Below are positions 33,301 to 37,655 of a DNA stretch of 37,655 bases, piece after piece. A program made the translations under genes and the position numbers. The notes beneath the pieces were generated by a model that was not told the origin of the DNA, did no database searches, and saw only the letters and a program-made list of their open reading frames with translations. Location: assembly GCA_028716265.1 (NCBI GenBank), contig JAQUQD010000024.1:1-37655 (forward strand), given 5' to 3'. The DNA is from Bacteroidales bacterium (GTDB lineage Bacteria > Bacteroidota > Bacteroidia > Bacteroidales > JAGONC01). Each line of letters starts with the position of its first letter. Within the stretch, counting starts at the first letter, position 1.

Positions 33301-33355
33301 TGAGGAAAAGCAACAGCATGCCTGCCTTCTTGAACATGTGTAGTTTTCTGGTCAT
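30335..33355 (-). CDS. susC: SusC/RagA TonB-dependent glycan transporter
   Basis: The 1006-residue outer-membrane protein has a signal peptide (to about FSQ), a carboxypeptidase-regulatory-like domain (IITGNVTDGETGETLIGVTI, about 32-110), the SusC-type LTEVVVVGYGTQ segment, a plug domain with LIIIDGVQGASLKSVDPQDIAS and ASASAIYGTRAASGVILITTKKG, and a long beta-barrel ending FTVGLNLIF. It imports oligosaccharides across the outer membrane with SusD as lid, driven by TonB. It is the first gene of the susCD operon, and its upstream region is shared with the divergent multi-module gene at 33642. No perfect TAnnTTTG box is visible in its own direction in that 286-base gap. No N-terminal anti-sigma-interaction extension is seen, so FecIR-type control is not suggested. 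Confidence 0.96.
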   Translation of the reverse strand: MTRKLHMFKKAGMLLLFLIACSGWGFSQEKIITGNVTDGETGETLIGVTITAAEDRTIGTVTDLDGNYRLVVPETVQALSFSYVGYTPQIIPITVDVINVILQPGQELTEVVVVGYGTQRIKEVTSAVASVKSEDFNDGNVNDPIQLIQGKVAGLSIARPGADPNADFTIRLRGLSTFGSNTEPLIIIDGVQGASLKSVDPQDIASMDVLKDASASAIYGTRAASGVILITTKKGRLQEAKKGTTIDFNTNFTVETIDRKIDVLTKDEYLKFPSHTDYGSETDWMDAITRTGFTQVYNLALNGAQEKSNYRVSLNYRKQDGVVIHTGYDQINGRLNYTQKALNDMLTFDFNLSATMRDEDYAPSSALGFLTNYNPTAPIHGVGNDTSAATAAYVAEWGGYFQQPAFAFYNPVAAIEQNTLDGTKKEIIASIKTDFQPVKWLKFGVFYSQERGNDLFGTYTSKYSLYNATRGDKSGNHSGFAKKNMDDRFHQLFEATGEFQKDFGDFNVKVLGGYSWQEEIADRYSAYGEGFLTDAFTYNSLGSASGIVPIDEMVSSYKYGSTLIGFFARASVNWKDAIFLTGNFRRDGSTMFGVNEKWGNFPGVSAGVDITQFVDIPYVNRLKLRAGYGETGNLPPQPYLSQDLFNVDPNGNFFYEGNFIQAYKLVRNANPDLKWEVKKEWSAGLDFYLLDYRLSGSFDYYKSRSTDLMLEYNVPVPPYPTDRMWLNVGELENSGIELALNFDVTPKDQFKWSTNLNLAYYIDTKLIKITHEIAEGASDRYYGVLGDPYLTGVETIKVYEGGPIGEIIAPVFLGIEYDSTKEIYVKRYKDVNNDSIFDQKTDVEVVGNGLPDFQFGWGNSFSYKNFYLNFFIRGVFGHSLVNVNNARFGEPSTIAIQSGMGIAQDFIEAQDGIQYSDVHVEKASFLKLDNFALGYNFNVPENKYISMVKVYLSGQNLFTITDYSGVDPEVRYGDSNDNNNPLAPGLDREKTYFSTRSFTVGLNLIF

Positions 33356-33555
33356 ATATTAAGATTTTGATGATTGAATTCTGTGAAACGCGCGTCGAAA
33401 ATACGTATTTTTTTATTACTTGTTCATTTTCGGTACAAGTTATTCTCAGATAGGGGGAAAACAGTATACTTTTAAAAAAATTTGTTAAATTTCAGCAGGT
33501 ATTTTAGAATGTTGAAGAATTAATGCTAATTTTACACCTAATGATCCCTGAGAAA

Positions 33556-33587
33556 TTTGGGATTCTAATGGAATTGCTATACTTTTG
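33556..33587 (+). promoter_or_regulatory. Promoter of the multi-module starch-binding gene
   Basis: TTTG at 33556-33559 (-33) and TACTTTTG at 33580-33587 (-7, TAnnTTTG) are separated by 20 bases, the best complete sigma-ABfr-type promoter in the window. The leader to the ATG at 33642 is about 50 bases and A/T-rich. Confidence 0.65.
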
Positions 33588-33641
33588 ACCAATATTTTTT
33601 ACATCTCTCGATAAAGAATTAATAACCAAACTTTAACCAAC

Positions 33642-36600
33642 ATGAAGAAAGCATTACTCTTTACCATTTTATTCGCTTCATTCATCTCATTTGAGGCGAT
33701 GAGCCAGTGTGGGCGTGTTAGCCTGATAGGCGAGTTCAACGGTTGGGCCGGAGACGTTTTCATGACAAGAAATCCTGAAACGCCTGCCTCCTTTACCGCT
33801 TTTATAACCCTAACAGAAGCTGATGACACCTCTGAGCCACCCGATGGTATCATCGAACTGAAATTCCGTGAAAACGCAGACTGGACTGTTAACTGGGGCG
33901 CTGCTGATTTTCCATCCGGGATTGGTGTTCTCAATGGAGCCAACATTCCCGTTCCACTTGGGAATTACTATGTCACTTTCGATTGCGAAACGGGTGCATA
34001 TAATTTCATCACCACCTGCGGTACGATTAGCGCCATAGGTGAATTCAACGGATGGGCAGCGGATTATCCAATGTACCGCGATGCACTCAATGTGGATCAG
34101 TGGACAACAACCATTTCCTTTAAAGAAGCAGATGACACAAGTGATCCGCCAGATGGCATCATTGAAATGAAATTTCGCCAGAATGCCGACTGGGGAGTGA
34201 ACTGGGGCGCTGCTGACTTCCCCTCCGGAATAGGTGTACAAGACGGAGCCAACATCCCTGTCCCCCTGGGAAATTACAAAATCACGTTCAACTGCTCAAC
34301 GGGAGAATATAATTTTACCTCCACATGTGGAGATATAAGCATAATCGGAGAATTCAACGGATGGGCAGGCGATGTTGCGATGATGAGAATGGATGATAAC
34401 CCGGATCAATGGCATGTGTTGCTTACCCTGTTACCTTCGCAGGACGGAAACGCCGATAACATCATCGAACTCAAGTTCCGCCAGAATGCGGACTGGGGCG
34501 TGAACTGGGGATCCGCTGATTTCCCGTCAGGGATCGCTGTACAAGGTGGAGCTAACATTCCCGTTCCACTGGACGGCACGGGTACAACCACCGATTATCA
34601 TGTCCTATTTAATTGTGCAACAGGCGAATACAGCTTTACTGCCGCTTCCGGAACGATCAGCATGATCGGAGAATTCAACGGCTGGAACGGCGATGTCCCC
34701 ATGAACAGGGATGCAGCAGATCCGAACCTGTGGACACTCTACCGCTCATGGTATGCCAACTCACAGGTCAAATTCCGTGAAAACAACGACTGGACTGTAA
34801 ACTGGGGCGATGATACCTGGCCATCAGGGATTGGTACGCCAAATGGACTGAATATCCCTTTGGTTGCCGGTAAATATGATGTGACCTTCAACTCCTCCAC
34901 CGGAGCTTACAACTTTGTGGCAAATGATGCGAACTGCGGGGAAATCGGCATTATCGGTGATTTTAATGACTGGGGCGCCGGTGAACCGGTCACTGACCTG
35001 TGGATGGTAAGGGATCCGATGTATCCCAGCCTATTCACTGCTACTGTTAACTTCACCAGTTCCACTGGCGTACTTTTCCGCATGGACGGAGATCTGACCT
35101 ATACCGAAGTATGGGGAGGCACTTCCCTCTGCCAGACAGGTGTTAAAGATCCTTCCAAGATCATTTCGGTCGCCGGAGGTAAATACAATATCACCTTCAA
35201 TTGCAAGTCAGGAGACTATTGCTTCGAGCGGCTCGGGAATTCAGTGATCGCTCCCGAAGTGTTTGCCATGACCATAGACGGCAAACTGGATGAAGCCGAC
35301 TGGAAGATCAACCAGAATATTTCCCGGATCGTTGACGGTACAGCCACCGAAGACCTGAACACGGTAAACTTTGGAGTGACCTACAACGATGAATTCCTGT
35401 TTGTTGGTATCGACATCGTCGATGCCATTCCTTCCGCCGGTGACTGCGGAGAGGTCTTCCTGGATGGCAACAAATCTGGAGGAGCATATGATGCCAGCGA
35501 TATCCATCTCAAATTCGGGATCGGGGGTATCGAGGTCATTTATGGCCCTGCCGATATCGATTGCCAACTGGGCTTTGTTTTGACGACTACCGGATATGCA
35601 GGTGAGGTTGCCATCCCATGGGCCGCCCTGGATCTGACCCCGGGCGCTGTTATGGGATTCGACATCATCATATCGGATGACGATACCAGTACGGGCGTTG
35701 ATTACAAACTGGCATGGAATGGTGGCATAGAGGATTATGAAAACACGTCAGGCTTTGGCGACCTGGTATTTGGCGTACTGTCATGCGGCTGCATCAGTGT
35801 ATACAATGAGACGATCGGGGATGTCATTCTTAGAAATCCGATTGACGAACCCACCAAATATGTTGGTACCTATAACTTCGATGACAACTACAACCTTGTG
35901 TTCCGGAAAGATATGCAGGGAACAGTGACCTGGGCAAAAGATGTCTTCCCCCAAGGCACGGCCGAACTTGATGGTCCAGCTATCCCCGCCACTACCGGCA
36001 GATACAGGATCCATTTCGACTGCCTGACAGGAGAATATAAATTCGAAGCATCTGCCTTACCCGTGGAAGGTATCGCCTATGCTGCGTATCTTGCCACCCC
36101 GCCCGTCATCGACGGGGACCTGGGTGAATATACCCTCGCCTATGGATCTGAGATCCTCGTCGCAGGCACCGGACCCAATAACAATACCGTTACCTGGGGT
36201 GCAAACTGGGATGAAAACAACCTCTATCTCGGGGTGAAAGTGGTAGACGCTGTTGTCGAAGGGAGCGGTAACCCCTGGGATAACGACGCTATTGAGTACT
36301 ACATCGATGGCAATAATGACAAAGGTGCAAAGGTGGAACCCGGATTCGACACGCAATTGATCCAGGATTTCTTCAGCGCAAGCACAGCAGATACCTCCTT
36401 ATGGTTCAAAGCCGATGGCGTCCAGGCTACACCCGACCAGTGGGATGCCAAATGGATAGCTACCAGCAACGGATACAATTGCGAAGTGAGACTGTCATGG
36501 AGCATCTTCAGCTTTTCTCCCGGAAGAGGAAGGGTCATTGGATTCAGCCTCGGAAACAACGACAGTGACAATGGTATTGGACGTGATTACCAGACCGTGT

Positions 36601-36956
36601 GGTATGGAACGGAAAATAACTGGAGCAATCCGGGCGACCTTGGCGATCTGCAGCTTACCGGCGGCGAATATTACTATGGATTTGAAGAGATCTTCTTCAA
36701 CACCAGCATCAACCTGTACCCGAATCCTACCAACGGGAACGTCTACCTGCAAACCACCACCGACGACCTGAACGGCGACGTTACGATCTATGTCTCGGAT
36801 ATCACCGGAAAGACCATGAAGGTGATCAACCAGCGACTGAATGGCATCAACAACATCGTTACCATCGGCACTGATGACCTGTCAACAGGTATGTATATCG
36901 TCAATATCCTCACGGAAAGCGGCAAAAGAGCTGTGAAAAAGCTCGTTGTCTACTGA
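33642..36956 (+). CDS. T9SS-secreted multi-module starch-binding protein (SusE/SusF-like and CBM9-like)
   Basis: This 1104-residue protein has a signal peptide ending EAMSQ at residue 22. Five tandem modules of 96-105 residues follow (C23 to about residue 535), each with IGEFNGW near the start, a NWG-type motif, PSGIG and a final F.C.TGEY.F strand; they resemble the C-terminal starch-binding modules of SusE/SusF. Then come a CBM9-like domain (about 540-712), a degenerate sixth module (about 714-806), a second CBM9-like domain (about 810-1005; VIDGDLGEYT, YYIDGNNDKG) and a C-terminal sorting domain (NLYPNPTNGNVYLQ to KKLVVY) that marks it as T9SS cargo, attached to or released from the surface. 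It has no catalytic motif that I can see. It diverges from susC, and a paralogue begins 86 bases downstream. Confidence 0.9.
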   Translation: MKKALLFTILFASFISFEAMSQCGRVSLIGEFNGWAGDVFMTRNPETPASFTAFITLTEADDTSEPPDGIIELKFRENADWTVNWGAADFPSGIGVLNGANIPVPLGNYYVTFDCETGAYNFITTCGTISAIGEFNGWAADYPMYRDALNVDQWTTTISFKEADDTSDPPDGIIEMKFRQNADWGVNWGAADFPSGIGVQDGANIPVPLGNYKITFNCSTGEYNFTSTCGDISIIGEFNGWAGDVAMMRMDDNPDQWHVLLTLLPSQDGNADNIIELKFRQNADWGVNWGSADFPSGIAVQGGANIPVPLDGTGTTTDYHVLFNCATGEYSFTAASGTISMIGEFNGWNGDVPMNRDAADPNLWTLYRSWYANSQVKFRENNDWTVNWGDDTWPSGIGTPNGLNIPLVAGKYDVTFNSSTGAYNFVANDANCGEIGIIGDFNDWGAGEPVTDLWMVRDPMYPSLFTATVNFTSSTGVLFRMDGDLTYTEVWGGTSLCQTGVKDPSKIISVAGGKYNITFNCKSGDYCFERLGNSVIAPEVFAMTIDGKLDEADWKINQNISRIVDGTATEDLNTVNFGVTYNDEFLFVGIDIVDAIPSAGDCGEVFLDGNKSGGAYDASDIHLKFGIGGIEVIYGPADIDCQLGFVLTTTGYAGEVAIPWAALDLTPGAVMGFDIIISDDDTSTGVDYKLAWNGGIEDYENTSGFGDLVFGVLSCGCISVYNETIGDVILRNPIDEPTKYVGTYNFDDNYNLVFRKDMQGTVTWAKDVFPQGTAELDGPAIPATTGRYRIHFDCLTGEYKFEASALPVEGIAYAAYLATPPVIDGDLGEYTLAYGSEILVAGTGPNNNTVTWGANWDENNLYLGVKVVDAVVEGSGNPWDNDAIEYYIDGNNDKGAKVEPGFDTQLIQDFFSASTADTSLWFKADGVQATPDQWDAKWIATSNGYNCEVRLSWSIFSFSPGRGRVIGFSLGNNDSDNGIGRDYQTVWYGTENNWSNPGDLGDLQLTGGEYYYGFEEIFFNTSINLYPNPTNGNVYLQTTTDDLNGDVTIYVSDITGKTMKVINQRLNGINNIVTIGTDDLSTGMYIVNILTESGKRAVKKLVVY
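33708..35240 (+). repeat. Five tandem binding-module coding repeats
   Basis: Units begin at 33708, 34017, 34326, 34647 and 34935. Units 1 and 2 are each exactly 309 bases. All but unit 4 open with a Cys codon and carry a near-identical DNA segment for EFNGWxxD. Units 1 and 2 are close to each other, unit 3 carries a DGTGTTTDY insert, and unit 4 has a shortened middle. Unit 5 is the most diverged. Confidence 0.85.
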
Positions 36957-36978
36957 TGACATCAGATTTCTCACACAA

Positions 36979-37020
36979 CGAAAGGCTGCTTCGGAAACCG
37001 GGGCAGCCTTTCGTATTTTA
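36979..37020 (+). terminator. Strong rho-independent terminator
   Basis: CGAAAGGCTGC (36979-36989) pairs perfectly with GCAGCCTTTCG (37003-37013) around a 13-base loop, followed by TATTTTA. It is 23 bases past the stop of the multi-module gene and before its paralogue, so the paralogue may have separate or read-through transcription. Confidence 0.8.
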
Positions 37021-37042
37021 ATGCTAAACCTGTACTTATGCC

Positions 37043-37655
37043 ATGAAAAAAAACCTACTCTTTATTATTGTGATCGCCATGCTGTTTATCCAGAATGCAA
37101 GCTCCCAGTGCGGGATGATCAGCCTGATCGGCGAATTCAGCGGGTGGGCTGAGGATCATTACATGACGCGCGACACGATCAATCCTGATCTCTGGACCAC
37201 CTTCATTACACTGACCGAAGAAGATGATCAATCGGGGGAAGATAATATTGTCGAAATGAAATTCCGCGAAAATAGTGAATGGTATGTCAACTGGGGAAGC
37301 GCTGAATTCCCATCCGGAACCGGTGTCCAGAATGGGCTGAACATTCCGGTACCCCTGGATGGCACGGGACTGACGACCGATTACTATGTCACCTTCAATT
37401 GCGTCACCGGAGAATATTATTTTCAGTCAGCATCCGGACTTATCAGCATCATTGGTGATTTCACCGGCTGGACAGGTGATATTCCCTTGAACCGGGATGC
37501 GACGGATCCCAACCTGTGGAAACTGTCCCGATCCTGGTACGCGGATTCTTACGTAAAATTCAGGGAGAACAATGACTGGACTATCCACTGGGGAAGCAGC
37601 AGCTGGCCATCCGGCACAGGATTCCAGGACGGTCCCAATATCCCCCTGGTTCAGG
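37043..37655 (+). CDS. Paralogous multi-module starch-binding protein, 5' part
   Basis: I read this frame by hand; it is open to the window edge. After a signal peptide (MKKNLLFIIVIAMLFIQNASSQ) come a first module from 37109 (CGMISLIGEFSGWAED, with NWGSAEFPSG and an insert DGTGLTTDYYV) and a second from 37433 (SGLISIIGDFTGWTGD, SYVKFRENNDWTIHWG). They match modules 3 and 4 of the preceding gene in order, in the position of the DGTG insert, and in the shortened form of the second. It is therefore a duplicated paralogue with an exported, probably starch-binding, product. Whether it too ends in a T9SS domain lies outside the window. Confidence 0.88.
   Translation, partial: MKKNLLFIIVIAMLFIQNASSQCGMISLIGEFSGWAEDHYMTRDTINPDLWTTFITLTEEDDQSGEDNIVEMKFRENSEWYVNWGSAEFPSGTGVQNGLNIPVPLDGTGLTTDYYVTFNCVTGEYYFQSASGLISIIGDFTGWTGDIPLNRDATDPNLWKLSRSWYADSYVKFRENNDWTIHWGSSSWPSGTGFQDGPNIPLVQ

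Noticed and set aside
33356..33641. susC-directed TAnnTTTG promoter in the divergent gap
   Set aside because: No perfect CAAAnnTA was found on the plus strand; the closest sequence near 33445 departs from the consensus.

Overview
The window comes from a chromosome of the phylum Bacteroidota. The support is a SusC/SusD pair, a type IX secretion (T9SS) C-terminal sorting domain, the short Bacteroidota-type SerC/SerA pair, an alternative GlmU-like protein, and many -7 boxes of the form TAnnTTTG. The T9SS signal and the highly repetitive intergenic DNA suggest an environmental Bacteroidales-like organism rather than a gut Bacteroides. No rRNA or tRNA gene is seen, so I cannot place it further.

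Bases 1-12436 are mostly housekeeping. They hold the N-terminal part of Lon protease (-), a GlmU-like nucleotidyl/acetyltransferase (-), ribosomal protein L31 type B (-), a LuxC-type acyl-CoA reductase (-) and a secreted protein of unknown function (+). Then come serC and serA (+), a four-helix-bundle S23-family protein (+), a DUF1015 protein (+), a 59-residue winged-helix-like protein (+), an LtaS-type membrane phosphotransferase/sulfatase (-), a YggS-type PLP protein and smpB (+).

Bases 12575-37655 form one alpha-glucan (starch/maltodextrin) locus. The cytoplasmic half has an SLC45-like sugar transporter (+), then a leftward block: a trehalose-synthase-like GH13 enzyme, a soluble cyclic-nucleotide-binding histidine kinase, a beta-phosphoglucomutase fused to a GH65 phosphorylase, and a uridine-kinase-like P-loop kinase. 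An exported aspartyl protease with a PDZ domain follows (+). The cell-surface/periplasmic half has three consecutive exported GH13 enzymes (+; two are lipoproteins), a leftward susC-susD operon, and, divergent from susC, a 1104-residue T9SS-targeted protein built of SusE/SusF-like and CBM9-like modules plus the start of a paralogue. The inferred flow is: surface binding and cleavage of starch, SusCD uptake, periplasmic trimming by the SusA-like enzyme, inner-membrane import by the MFS carrier, then phosphorolysis to beta-glucose-1-phosphate and isomerisation by the same fused polypeptide.

The intergenic DNA is unusual. Two inverted copies of a roughly 130-142 bp palindromic element flank the three exported amylases. 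Short tandem arrays of 7, 8 or 10 bp period sit at many gene junctions, some reaching exactly to a start or stop codon. The most noteworthy protein-level observations are the T9SS-exported starch-binding proteins where SusE/SusF lipoproteins would be expected, the beta-PGM/GH65 fusion, and the cNMP-binding kinase embedded in the maltose block.
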